Source of the DNA: a virus
Strand: one strand, 5' to 3'
Length of the DNA: 56,127 nucleotides
Virus record (IMG/VR): IMGVR_UViG_3300017956_005956
Location: 1-56,127 of that record
The translations under genes were made by a program, and so were the position numbers. Shown piece after piece: positions 8,242 to 17,043 of the stretch. The notes under the pieces are model-generated. The model was not told the origin of the DNA. It saw only the letters and a list, made by a program, of their open reading frames with translations, and made no database searches. Numbering within the stretch: the stretch's first letter is position 1; each line of letters starts with the position of its first letter.

Positions 8242-9790
8242 TATTTTTTTCTAAAAACTCATCTAAATCTAAATTAGTTAGAAATCCACTTGATTGGGTA
8301 AATAACATTCTATTTTTCCATTTACAATACGGATCATAAAAATGCACTGAGGGAATAACTCCAAAAGTTACATGTTTTGCTTTAATAAAATCTGCATAAT
8401 TTTCTTTAAATCTTTTATATAAATTATAATCTGTGTCTTCAAATAAATTTTTACTTTCGTTTCTTAATGATGAAAAATAATTTTTTGTATTATATAATAA
8501 TCTACTTGTAAAAATATTTGAAATCCATAAAAAAACAGTATCATTCTGAGATAAAAAATTAATATTTTCTACTGCTTCTTTTGAAGAAATATCAAAATTT
8601 ATAAATTTAATCTTATTATCAAAAAACCTTTTCCTTATTTTATCATAAATTTCTTGAAAACTATCAATATTATTCCAATTTTGCAATTCCTTTTTCCATA
8701 AATTAGCCTGATCTTGCCAAAAACTATTAGAATTTAATTTATCTTTAAAATTCGTTTTATTAGATTTAATGTCTTTAGTGGGCAATATACTTTCAAAATT
8801 AGATAACATTCCTATAGAAAACTCATCTTTAAAATGAGTTTTTAAAAATTTTTCAAAAGACTCATGTTTAGGACCAGGCCATTTTGATAGCAAGAAAAAT
8901 TTGAAAAACAAAGATGTTGAATTTATATCAAAAAATATTATTTCTCCATTTTGATAACTCATTTCTTTTAATATCCAAAAAGAAAAAAAGCCAGATGAAA
9001 CTAAAAAATATTTTTGAAATGCTATTTCATTGCTAATTTGATTTAAACTTAGGTGCCTATTTATCATTTTACCATTTTTGCAATAATATCCTGATCTTTC
9101 GCCTATATCGTTAATTAAAATTTCATTATTAATATATGATTCGGTATTATAAACATATACATGCCTTCCAAAACCATTTAACCATTCGTCTCCAAATTTT
9201 GTTTTATTCCAATTTCTATATATATATGGATTTGTTTTTGCTTTATCAAAATAGGCATCTATAGATTTTGAAATACAAAAATCATTAACATTATTTTCAT
9301 AATATTTTACTTCGCATAATCTTAAAAAAGATTTTCTATCTAATCTGTCTTTAAAAAAATCAACTTTTTCTAATATCTTTTTAATATTTAATACTGCAAA
9401 ATTAAATTCATCACTATCTGCCAAAATATCAGCGTCATTATTCACTGCATCTTTTATTCTATCTTTTATAAAATTCAAACTAGGAGTTACACCAACTTTA
9501 ATATAACAAAAATATGTTTCGTCTAATATTACTCTGTGCTTATATAAACTAATTATACTATGCTTTACACTTAAATAAAATGAATTAACTAAACTATCAA
9601 TATAAAATTTATAAGTTCCTTCACGCGGTCTTATATACCAGCCTATTTTTTGTGCAAAATACTCTTTGCTTAATTCAAGTAAATCATTAAAACTATTATC
9701 ATCAAAACCATCATTTTCATATCTATTAGGATCTAAACAATAAAATGTTTTATTTTTATATATCGCATCATAATTAACTTTATTCTCCAA
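8231..9790 (-). CDS. Unrecognised family, paralogue 1 of 3 (possible Rossmann/methyltransferase fold)
   Basis: I do not recognise this roughly 519-residue protein by family. It shares ordered motifs with the next two upstream genes: a YVYNTESY segment, VSSGFFSFWIL, FFDINSTS with a following KWPGPK, and LWISNIF near the C-terminus. A glycine turn, then an acidic residue ending a strand, then a later strand-loop would suit a Rossmann-like fold such as a SAM methyltransferase, but that is inference. The frame is open to a TTG at 9811. A second in-frame TTG at 9790 follows a full AAAGGAG at 9 nt spacing and leaves only an 11 nt overlap, so I prefer it. Confidence 0.55.
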   Translation of the reverse strand: MENKVNYDAIYKNKTFYCLDPNRYENDGFDDNSFNDLLELSKEYFAQKIGWYIRPREGTYKFYIDSLVNSFYLSVKHSIISLYKHRVILDETYFCYIKVGVTPSLNFIKDRIKDAVNNDADILADSDEFNFAVLNIKKILEKVDFFKDRLDRKSFLRLCEVKYYENNVNDFCISKSIDAYFDKAKTNPYIYRNWNKTKFGDEWLNGFGRHVYVYNTESYINNEILINDIGERSGYYCKNGKMINRHLSLNQISNEIAFQKYFLVSSGFFSFWILKEMSYQNGEIIFFDINSTSLFFKFFLLSKWPGPKHESFEKFLKTHFKDEFSIGMLSNFESILPTKDIKSNKTNFKDKLNSNSFWQDQANLWKKELQNWNNIDSFQEIYDKIRKRFFDNKIKFINFDISSKEAVENINFLSQNDTVFLWISNIFTSRLLYNTKNYFSSLRNESKNLFEDTDYNLYKRFKENYADFIKAKHVTFGVIPSVHFYDPYCKWKNRMLFTQSSGFLTNLDLDEFLEKNNEK

Positions 9791-11282
9791 AATAATTAAC
9801 TCCTTTATCAAAATATCCTGTAGTTTGAGTAAATTTTGATTTATGCTTCCAACCTAAATGCCTATCATACGATACTACTGGCAATGATCCTAAGATCATA
9901 GTTGGAAAATTTATATTTTCAATAAAATCAGAAAAAATCTTGTAAATTTTAAAATTAACATCATTAAATTGACTCAAATTTTTATCAGCCATTGTGTTAT
10001 CATAATCTGAAGTAAAATACAATAAATTAGAACTAAAAATATTTGAAATCCACAAAAATGTTTTTTCTTTTTTAGAAAAATAATTTATTTTTTCTATGCC
10101 TTGATTTGTTGTGATATCTGTCAACAAAAATTTAATCTTTTGTTGCCACAAAGATGTTTTAACTTTATCAAAAATACTTTGAAATTTATCTATATTTTTC
10201 CATTTTGTAAGCTCAGTTTGCCAAATTTCTTTTTCTCTAATCCATAAATCATTATTATCCATGATTTTTTGATACTCTAATTCATCATAATATCTAACAA
10301 ATTCCGGAGGCAAATCATGCTTAAAATTTTTTATTAAAATACTAGCAAAATAATTATTTGAAAAATTATTTTTTATAAATAAATCAAAATCTTCATACTT
10401 TGGTCCAGGCCATCTTGCCAAAACAAAAAATTTAAACATTAAAGATATTGCATTTATGTCATAAAACATTATTTCTTGATCATTATATTCAAGATTATCA
10501 AGAATCCAAAAAGAAAAGAACCCTGACGAAACAAAAACAAATTTATCAAACTTAATTTTTTCATTAATATTATTTAAATCTACTTCTTTTTCTAATATAG
10601 ATTTATTACTTGTAATGTAGTTATTATTTAAATTATTAATTATTTTTTGCTTACTTATGTAATCTTCAGTATTGTATACGTAAGCTTGTAACCCAAAACC
10701 ACTGATATAAACTTCTATTTGCTTTAACGAATGATATTTTGGCAATTCTTTCTTTATGTATGTATCAATATTTTTACAAATCCTATAATAATCATTATTT
10801 TTTTCCCAATAATGAACATTTATATTTTCAAATAATTCTTTTATATTAAGTTTTATATCCGGTAAAGATTTTAATTTCATGAAAATCTTTTCTAAATTAA
10901 AAATTGCAAAGTTTCCACCTTGACAAGTAGATGCAATCTCATAATCATTTTCAATCATATCTAATAAACTATCTTTAATTACCTTTAAACTTGGATAGAC
11001 TCCTATTTTAAAAAAAATCAAATAATTTTTTTTAATACTTAACTTTGAATCATCTGACAAAATCATACTATCATTATAGACATAATAAAATATATGAGAA
11101 AAACCAGCAATTTTAATTCTACTTGTCAAATCAACAGAGTTGACCTGCCTACATATTTCATATAAAAAATACTCATTACTTAAATGATTTAAAGCATGAT
11201 AATTTCTATCATCTAATCCTCCTTGCGAAGGATCTAACCCAAAATATACATTATTTTTCAATATTTTTTCAAAATCATTCAT
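9780..11282 (-). CDS. Unrecognised family, paralogue 2 of 3
   Basis: This 500-residue product is the middle member of the three-gene family. It shares YVYNTEDY, VSSGFFSFWIL, FYDINAIS, ARWPGPKYEDF, a W-x2-EL-x2-W segment and LWISNIF with its neighbours in the same order and spacing. No catalytic signature of a named family is visible, and there is no signal peptide or membrane segment. The start ATG lies in an ATGA overlap with paralogue 3 upstream, so the three are translated as a block. Tandem duplication is clear but old, because outside the shared motifs the sequences differ widely. The proteins may form a hetero-oligomer or act on different substrates. Confidence 0.55.
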   Translation of the reverse strand: MNDFEKILKNNVYFGLDPSQGGLDDRNYHALNHLSNEYFLYEICRQVNSVDLTSRIKIAGFSHIFYYVYNDSMILSDDSKLSIKKNYLIFFKIGVYPSLKVIKDSLLDMIENDYEIASTCQGGNFAIFNLEKIFMKLKSLPDIKLNIKELFENINVHYWEKNNDYYRICKNIDTYIKKELPKYHSLKQIEVYISGFGLQAYVYNTEDYISKQKIINNLNNNYITSNKSILEKEVDLNNINEKIKFDKFVFVSSGFFSFWILDNLEYNDQEIMFYDINAISLMFKFFVLARWPGPKYEDFDLFIKNNFSNNYFASILIKNFKHDLPPEFVRYYDELEYQKIMDNNDLWIREKEIWQTELTKWKNIDKFQSIFDKVKTSLWQQKIKFLLTDITTNQGIEKINYFSKKEKTFLWISNIFSSNLLYFTSDYDNTMADKNLSQFNDVNFKIYKIFSDFIENINFPTMILGSLPVVSYDRHLGWKHKSKFTQTTGYFDKGVNYFGE

Positions 11283-12781
11283 TTTTTTTCTAAATTTTTA
11301 ATATTATTATCTAAATTTATGTTTGTAACAAAGCCTCTTGTTTTATAAATCCTGGGCAAATAATTAAAATCTATATCATCTGTACACGTATAACTAAACG
11401 TTCCAAAAGACATATATTTTCCTTTAAATGATTTAATGTAATCATCCCTAAATTTTTTAAATAATGCAATATCAATATTATTTTCACAATCGTACCCTTG
11501 TCCAGATAACACATTTTGATAATTAAGATTTTCTAATAAACTTTTATAATCAAAAATATTAGAAGTCCAAATAAATGTTGTATTATCTTTTGTGTTATTA
11601 GCATAAAAATTTATTTTTTCAATGCCATCACGTGATGTTATATCACAAGTTACGTACTTTACTTTTCCTTTACCAGAAGCATACCTTACTATTTCAAAAA
11701 TTTCTTGAAAATCTTCTATACTATTCCATTTTTCTAACTCTTTCCTCCATAAAGTTGCTTGACTTTCTAAAAATTTTGTATCTAGGACATTATTTTTAAA
11801 AAAAGAATGTGAATCCTTGCCATTTTCTAAACCTAATAACGAGCTTGCAAAATAATTTTTACCTACAGAATTAAAAACAAACTGGTCAAATGGTACATAC
11901 TTAGGTCCTTTCCAATTAGCCAGCATAAAATCTCTAAAAATTACCGAAGAATTATTAATATCGTAAAATACAATTGTTTGTTTGCCTGTATACTTTAATT
12001 TTTGTAATAAATAAAAAGGATAAAAGCCAGCACTAACAAAACAAAATGAATCAAAATATAAGTCATTTTGTTTGATCATTTTTCCTAATTCTTCAAAATC
12101 AATAAAAAGATTTTTTTTGTTCCCATTAGCACATATATATTTTCCAGTGGTCAAATCATTTGTTAGATTATTTTTCGCATAATAATCTTCTGTGTTATAC
12201 AAATAGGTATTCTTACCAAATAATGACGAAAATATTTTATTAGCACCTATATAAATGCTATTAGGATCACTACTATTATACCATTCTAACCCTACTTCGT
12301 CATTGACATATTCTGTATTATGTTGAATTATATTTTTAAAAGTTAAATCATTTTCAAACAGATTTTTACTTTCTATTAATTTTTTTACATTTATTACTGC
12401 AAACCAAGGATTGTCTTTATTATCAATTAAAATAATTTTTTTACTTTTTTGTATTAATTGATAATACTTATAGATAAATTCTGTAGATGGATACGCACCT
12501 GGAAAAATAACAAATAAAAATTTTTCTTTTGCTACAATTTTATTTTTTTCTAAAACAAAAGAATTTTTAATTACACTAAGCAATGTTTTTTCAAATTGAT
12601 CATTTATATAAAAATGATTATGCATATCTCCATGATATACTAACTCATTAACTATATTATCTCTAAAAAATAATTTACTACTTTGAATTATTTCTTCTTT
12701 ATCTTCATTGTTTCCATAATTTTGTATAAAAGTAAACAAATAAAAAATTAATTTTTTATCCCGATATATACTATTAAACAT
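11279..12781 (-). CDS. Unrecognised family, paralogue 3 of 3
   Basis: The 500-residue product carries the family motifs YLYNTEDY, VSAGFYPFYLL, FYDINNSS, ANWKGPKYVPF, W-x2-EL-x2-W and IWTSNIF. It is the most divergent member, with a proline in the glycine-turn motif. The frame is open to an upstream start at 12823, but the ATG at 12781 (MFNSIYRDKK) aligns with the N-termini of the other two and overlaps the hydroxylase gene by only 8 nt, so I use it. The function is unknown. A methyltransferase-like fold is a tentative suggestion from the glycine-turn and DIN motifs. Confidence 0.55.
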   Translation of the reverse strand: MFNSIYRDKKLIFYLFTFIQNYGNNEDKEEIIQSSKLFFRDNIVNELVYHGDMHNHFYINDQFEKTLLSVIKNSFVLEKNKIVAKEKFLFVIFPGAYPSTEFIYKYYQLIQKSKKIILIDNKDNPWFAVINVKKLIESKNLFENDLTFKNIIQHNTEYVNDEVGLEWYNSSDPNSIYIGANKIFSSLFGKNTYLYNTEDYYAKNNLTNDLTTGKYICANGNKKNLFIDFEELGKMIKQNDLYFDSFCFVSAGFYPFYLLQKLKYTGKQTIVFYDINNSSVIFRDFMLANWKGPKYVPFDQFVFNSVGKNYFASSLLGLENGKDSHSFFKNNVLDTKFLESQATLWRKELEKWNSIEDFQEIFEIVRYASGKGKVKYVTCDITSRDGIEKINFYANNTKDNTTFIWTSNIFDYKSLLENLNYQNVLSGQGYDCENNIDIALFKKFRDDYIKSFKGKYMSFGTFSYTCTDDIDFNYLPRIYKTRGFVTNINLDNNIKNLEKK

Positions 12782-13433
12782 TTTGATATCTCTTGATAAA
12801 ATTATTCCATGCGTTAAGTACATGTTTTGCCCAAAAATTCATATTAATTTCTCCATGTACAATGATATGAATCCTGTCATGTTTTGAATTATTTTTTAAC
12901 TCGTGATTAAAAGCATTACAAAATAAAAAACAAGACCCGTCTTTAATAGGAATATTTCCCCAATTTTGAATATTAAAAAAACATTCTTTAGGTTGACTTA
13001 AAGAAAAATGGTAACATCCTAAATTATAATCAGACCTCAATGATCCATCTTTATTATTTGGTAAATCATTATGTAGTACAATGTGTCCTTCTGGCTTTAA
13101 TTTCATAAATCTAATCCTGTCAAAACGATTAAACAACCCAGAACTTAAAAAATTTTTTGTTACAGGACAATTTACAGCAATTTCTGTCCATTCAGGATTA
13201 GGATTATCAATGTTATATTTCGAATGATGATAAATTGATTTTTTTGCATCTCCATTGTGCCCATATAAAGAAATTACTTCCCAATTAACACAATTTCCTG
13301 TTCTATATGGCACATACTCTAACTTCTTAGCTTCGGCTAACATATCTAAATATGGAAACGTAATTGTGTCAAGCATTAACCAAGGAAGTTTAGACTCTCG
13401 TAACACCCATTGAGCTTGCTCTGCTAGGTACAT
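12774..13433 (-). CDS. Aspartyl/asparaginyl beta-hydroxylase-like oxygenase
   Basis: The 219-residue product has the facial-triad pattern H121-N-D123 (VLHNDL), distal H177 (AFNHEL) and a 2-oxoglutarate arginine R187 (HDRIHI), spaced as in aspartyl/asparaginyl beta-hydroxylases. The GCYHFSLSQP and IPIKDGSCFLF segments between the metal ligands fit the beta-helix strands of the family. A clear AAGGAGT ribosome binding site precedes the ATG. The gene sits between the SPASM half of a split radical-SAM gene (2 nt gap) and the three unrecognised paralogues. An oxygen-dependent enzyme therefore follows oxygen-sensitive radical enzymes in one operon. The substrate is unknown. Confidence 0.75.
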   Translation of the reverse strand: MYLAEQAQWVLRESKLPWLMLDTITFPYLDMLAEAKKLEYVPYRTGNCVNWEVISLYGHNGDAKKSIYHHSKYNIDNPNPEWTEIAVNCPVTKNFLSSGLFNRFDRIRFMKLKPEGHIVLHNDLPNNKDGSLRSDYNLGCYHFSLSQPKECFFNIQNWGNIPIKDGSCFLFCNAFNHELKNNSKHDRIHIIVHGEINMNFWAKHVLNAWNNFIKRYQNV

Positions 13434-13435
13434 TT

Positions 13436-13747
13436 TTACTCCTTATGGAAAATATCTACAAATTTATCTCTATCTTTAATAATACAAGTTTTTTTACATT
13501 TTTCTACAGGCTCATTTGTATTCCATGATTCTTTAATTTCAGTGAATAATGCGCCATTAATAATTTCATCTATGGTCTGTTCATATAAACTATTATTATA
13601 CAATTTATTCAATTTACCAAATTTTGTTTTTGGCAGTTGACCTGCAGCCATATTTACTGCTTCTGCATTGACATAACAACAAGGAATTAATTCTCCTAAA
13701 TGATTAATAAAAAGTCTATTTTGATTACCATATTTACAATCAATCAT
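13436..13747 (-). CDS. SPASM-like C-terminal half of a split radical SAM protein
   Basis: This 103-residue ORF has no radical-SAM core. It begins IDCKYGNQNRLFINHLGE and has PCCYVNAEAV and CKKTC. These align with the C-terminal SPASM segments of the fused paralogues at 4558 (VECEWYKKQ, YMCCHHSG) and 15756 (INCKVKNEG, LPCCWTAG). Its ATG overlaps the TGA of the preceding core ORF (ATGA) and is in the -1 frame relative to it. The junction falls exactly at the boundary between barrel and SPASM domain. It is probably the second subunit of a two-piece enzyme. A frameshift mutation or sequencing error is the alternative. Confidence 0.7.
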   Translation of the reverse strand: MIDCKYGNQNRLFINHLGELIPCCYVNAEAVNMAAGQLPKTKFGKLNKLYNNSLYEQTIDEIINGALFTEIKESWNTNEPVEKCKKTCIIKDRDKFVDIFHKE

Positions 13748-14337
13748 GCCTTAATTTCTCCATTATTTTTACGATGAGAATATATTGTTCTAAATCTAGC
13801 AAATCCTTCGTTAATTGACATTTCACGTGCTTGATTTAACAAATGCTCATTATGGTTAAAAACAATAAATTGCCAGGTTGCTCTTCCACCGGCTTTGATA
13901 AATGCACGCCAATTATTTTGTACTTTTTTAAAATTTGATTTTACCCTATATTTTTGTAATGATTCTTGGTCAATACCGTCTATACCAAAAAAAACTGATA
14001 TTTGCCTATTTCCTAACTCTTTCCAAAATTCTTCGGTTTTTGTAGATCCGTTACTTGCAACATTTACACTTGTAAAATCTCTAAAATAATCTACTATCTC
14101 TATAAATTCAGGATGAGTAGTAGGTTCATCAACCGATCCACAAAAATTAATAATTTTCAGATTAGGAAGATATCCAGGATATATCCATTTTTTTAAATCA
14201 TATAATTTTATGTAAGACTTATTTAAAATATGGCTTATCTGCTTATTCATCTCTTGCCTTAAACAGCCAGGGCATGCAATATTACAATACGAAGTTAATT
14301 CAATATCAATCCATTCTATACTTTCTTTTGTCCACAT
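13744..14337 (-). CDS. Radical SAM core half of a split radical SAM/SPASM protein
   Basis: The 197-residue product has the triad C18-x3-C22-x2-C25 (YCNIACPGC) and a degenerate GSVDEP in place of GGEP. It runs through the barrel (FFGIDGIDQES, AGGRATWQFIVFNHNEH) and stops at GEIKA. Fused paralogues in this window continue straight into a SPASM domain at this point; here that domain is the next ORF, joined by an ATGA overlap. No canonical slippery heptamer is visible at the junction, so coupled re-initiation is more likely than programmed frameshifting. Its own start overlaps the upstream stop in TAATG. Confidence 0.75.
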   Translation of the reverse strand: MWTKESIEWIDIELTSYCNIACPGCLRQEMNKQISHILNKSYIKLYDLKKWIYPGYLPNLKIINFCGSVDEPTTHPEFIEIVDYFRDFTSVNVASNGSTKTEEFWKELGNRQISVFFGIDGIDQESLQKYRVKSNFKKVQNNWRAFIKAGGRATWQFIVFNHNEHLLNQAREMSINEGFARFRTIYSHRKNNGEIKA

Positions 14338-15737
14338 TACAAAAAAATCTCTTTCATATCTGGAAAAATATCATTAAAATTTAATTTTCTTTGTACATCG
14401 CATTGTTTAATAAATTCTTGCATTTCAGGCAACCTAATACTCCAATCTTCTGATTCCATAAACTGTAACATTCCTTCTAGCCTACTAATTCCATAACTTG
14501 CATTTCTCCAATCAGTGTAAGAAATTTTATCTTTATGCCATCTAGGAATTCCTAACTTCCAATTATCCTCCCACCAAGGATAAAACTCTTCATATTTTTT
14601 GCGACATTTTTCTTTAAACCATTTTGGCAATATTTTAACGTTTAGATGTGGAGGATGATAAACAAAATGATAGTTTACACCTCCTGCACCAAACGGCCAC
14701 ATATTTACTTTGTTAAATTTTTGTTGTAATTTCCATTTTATAAAATCAGGTATGTAAAATATATTCAAGGCTTGGACTGCACAAGCTATTGTAACCTCTA
14801 CATTATTACTAGTTTCATTATCTAACAAATGAAATACTTCTTCAGTCCTATTCCATTGACTAGGATATCTAATATAATCATTCATTTCCTTAATACTATC
14901 AACACTATAATGAAATCTTACTAATTTAAATTCTTTCCATAGATCAAATAAATCATTTCTCCATTCTACACCATTAGAATTGTAACGTAATTCTAAATCT
15001 TTTGCATAACCCTGTTTTATACATTGTTCTAATATATCATAATGTTCTTCAATAATTAAGCTTTCGCCTCCTGCAAAATATATTTGCTGCATATTAGGAA
15101 TTTGTTCGTAAAACTGCTCCCAAAAAATAGGATTGTTTTTATGCCAATTATAACTACTTCCATTATAGCTACCTTTATCTTTCCATTGCATAGTTTCTTT
15201 TAAACTAGCATTTTCTATTTTTGGATATATTGCTTGCCAATCAGTTATCCAACCAGAGCTATCATGCGGGCTACACATTACACAAGCTAGTTGACATTTT
15301 GTTCCAAACCTTAAATCGATATATGTCAGTTTAGGAGGTACACTTCCGTCCTCATTTGTATCTACAATTAATTTATCAACATCGACTCTTTTGCTCCAAT
15401 ACCGTGTTTCCCACATTCTTTTACTGTTATGTCCTGCTGCTTCTTCCTTAAAACATTTTGTACAACTAGGTGGTATTTCTCCATTTAACATTTGTTTTCG
15501 TACATTTTTCATATATGTACTGTTCCAACTACTTACAAAATCACTGACATTTAAATTATTAGGTTTTCCGTCTTCAGTTTTTAAAATACCAACTTGTCCT
15601 CCATGTTCTCTGTCATTAGTAGGTCCTACAGAACTTGCATTTGCTGTGCAACAAACTCGCATACTTCCATCGGGTCTAGTGCTTAAATGAACCCAAGGTA
15701 AAATACAAAATGTAGATTTTTTATCGTCTAAATTCAT
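14337..15737 (-). CDS. Twitch-domain radical SAM protein
   Basis: The 466-residue product is the fourth twitch-type radical-SAM protein. N-terminal auxiliary-cluster cysteines are C11 (FCILPW), C29-C30 (RVCC) and C92/C95 (PSCTKC). The core triad is C148-x3-C152-x2-C155 (CQLACVMC), followed by FAGGES. It lies between a SPASM-type radical-SAM gene (15756) and the split SPASM-type gene (13744), repeating the pairing of the two types seen at 3077/4558. An 18 nt gap precedes it, one of the few gaps in the cassette. Its ribosome binding site is weak. Confidence 0.85.
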   Translation of the reverse strand: MNLDDKKSTFCILPWVHLSTRPDGSMRVCCTANASSVGPTNDREHGGQVGILKTEDGKPNNLNVSDFVSSWNSTYMKNVRKQMLNGEIPPSCTKCFKEEAAGHNSKRMWETRYWSKRVDVDKLIVDTNEDGSVPPKLTYIDLRFGTKCQLACVMCSPHDSSGWITDWQAIYPKIENASLKETMQWKDKGSYNGSSYNWHKNNPIFWEQFYEQIPNMQQIYFAGGESLIIEEHYDILEQCIKQGYAKDLELRYNSNGVEWRNDLFDLWKEFKLVRFHYSVDSIKEMNDYIRYPSQWNRTEEVFHLLDNETSNNVEVTIACAVQALNIFYIPDFIKWKLQQKFNKVNMWPFGAGGVNYHFVYHPPHLNVKILPKWFKEKCRKKYEEFYPWWEDNWKLGIPRWHKDKISYTDWRNASYGISRLEGMLQFMESEDWSIRLPEMQEFIKQCDVQRKLNFNDIFPDMKEIFL

Positions 15738-15755
15738 ACCGTATTTATTGTTTAA

Positions 15756-16823
15756 TTATGTAAATTGTGCTGAATAAGGATCAAACTCTTTGCCGCATTT
15801 AATTGCACAAACTTTTAACTTTCCATCTAGACAGCTTTTTTTTGTCCAACTATTTTCTATATCTTTAAAAATATTTGATTCAAAAACTTTTTGTAAACCA
15901 TTTTTTGCATTAATTGCGGATTTGTTTTCTATAAAATTCCAAACCTGTTCTATTTTAGGATCTTTGTGCCACCATTTATACATCCTGCCAGCTGTCCAAC
16001 AACAAGGTAGTGCTAAACCTTCTGCAGTTATAAACAAACTACCTTCGTTCTTTACTTTACAATTTATTGGAACTACATCATAATAATTGTCCATAGTGCC
16101 ATAATTTTCTAATATAGTAGGTAACTTTTTTACAGCAGTATTTTGAAATTCGTCTTTAGGTTTTGCAAGCTCTGCAGTCTTTTTACCTTTTTTATTAACT
16201 GCTTGATGTGTGTCCTTTACTTCAACATTTGCCGTTACAAATCGACCAGTTTTTTTCTTAATAAATTTTTCAAAACCCCATTCTTTACTAAGACGCTCCG
16301 CTTCTTCTACTTGATGTTGATTATGATCAAAAATTAAAAAATCCCAACGTCCTCTACCACCTGCACTTGTAAAACTACGCATTGATCTTTCTACGTTTTC
16401 CCAAACTACACCTTGTCTGTAGATATGATTAGTATCTTGCAACCCATCTACACTAAAAATTACAGCACCCATCCTGCCATAAATCTTAGCAAGCTCTTGC
16501 CACCAATTCTCATCTCTAGCACCTGCATTTGTATTCATACTTAACCACATTTTAGAATTATTCCTCCTAAAATATTCAAAAACCTCTAATGTATCACGAG
16601 CAACAATTGGATCGCCTAAATTACCGCACATATACATTGTAGATAATTGCGAAATAAAATCCGGTGTGAATATATTTTTTACATCATTAATTGTTAATTC
16701 ATCTAAGTTTATGTGAGGATTTAATGCACCCCCATTTTGATTCCTATCACACATAGGACATGAAGCTTGACAATTTTGAGTTATTTCTAAATGAATTGTT
16801 TTTATATCTCTATAATTATACAT
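15756..16823 (-). CDS. Radical SAM/SPASM protein
   Basis: The 355-residue product opens with the triad C18-x3-C22-x2-C25 (NCQASCPMC), has GNLGDP in place of GGEP, and ends with a SPASM domain (INCKVKNEG, LPCCWTAG, SCLDGKLKVCAIKC). The GNxGDP variant is shared with the protein at 4558, which marks a subfamily whose SAM-contacting loop differs from the twitch-type set. A lysine-rich insert around residues 190-225 separates barrel and SPASM domain and is not present in the split paralogue. The start overlaps the preceding 75-codon ORF by 8 nt. The substrate is unknown. Confidence 0.85.
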   Translation of the reverse strand: MYNYRDIKTIHLEITQNCQASCPMCDRNQNGGALNPHINLDELTINDVKNIFTPDFISQLSTMYMCGNLGDPIVARDTLEVFEYFRRNNSKMWLSMNTNAGARDENWWQELAKIYGRMGAVIFSVDGLQDTNHIYRQGVVWENVERSMRSFTSAGGRGRWDFLIFDHNQHQVEEAERLSKEWGFEKFIKKKTGRFVTANVEVKDTHQAVNKKGKKTAELAKPKDEFQNTAVKKLPTILENYGTMDNYYDVVPINCKVKNEGSLFITAEGLALPCCWTAGRMYKWWHKDPKIEQVWNFIENKSAINAKNGLQKVFESNIFKDIENSWTKKSCLDGKLKVCAIKCGKEFDPYSAQFT

Positions 16824-17043
16824 TTTCTGTTAGTAACTTAATGTCTTTTCCTGGTCCTACTTCGCTAGGCAATCCACCATACTCTTTCATATACCATTCT
16901 ATAACAGTTTTATACCAATTTTGACTATCGTGATGTGCTTGTTTATTAAATTGATATATATTATTATTTGTTGCTTCTATTGTAGCTAACGCACGAGAAC
17001 TTTCTTTTTGTAGCTTTCTTAGACTAAAATTTTCTAAATTCAT
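16816..17043 (-). CDS. Small conserved-context protein of unknown function
   Basis: This 75-codon ORF is linked on both sides: its ATG overlaps the stop of the GT-methyltransferase gene (ATGA), and its stop overlaps the next radical-SAM gene by 8 nt. I read it as a real gene because of that context. The product is mostly charged and polar, has no cysteine, and ends with a GPGKDIKLLTENV tail. No domain is recognised. A small ORF just before a radical-SAM/SPASM gene could be a substrate or carrier peptide, but nothing in the sequence proves it; a small accessory subunit is equally possible. Confidence 0.6.
   Translation of the reverse strand: MNLENFSLRKLQKESSRALATIEATNNNIYQFNKQAHHDSQNWYKTVIEWYMKEYGGLPSEVGPGKDIKLLTENV

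Noticed and set aside
15742-15749. AATAAATA in the 18 nt gap before the 14337 gene
   Set aside because: It is 5 nt from the ATG, leaving no room for transcript start and ribosome binding site. Possible only for a leaderless RNA, which I cannot support.
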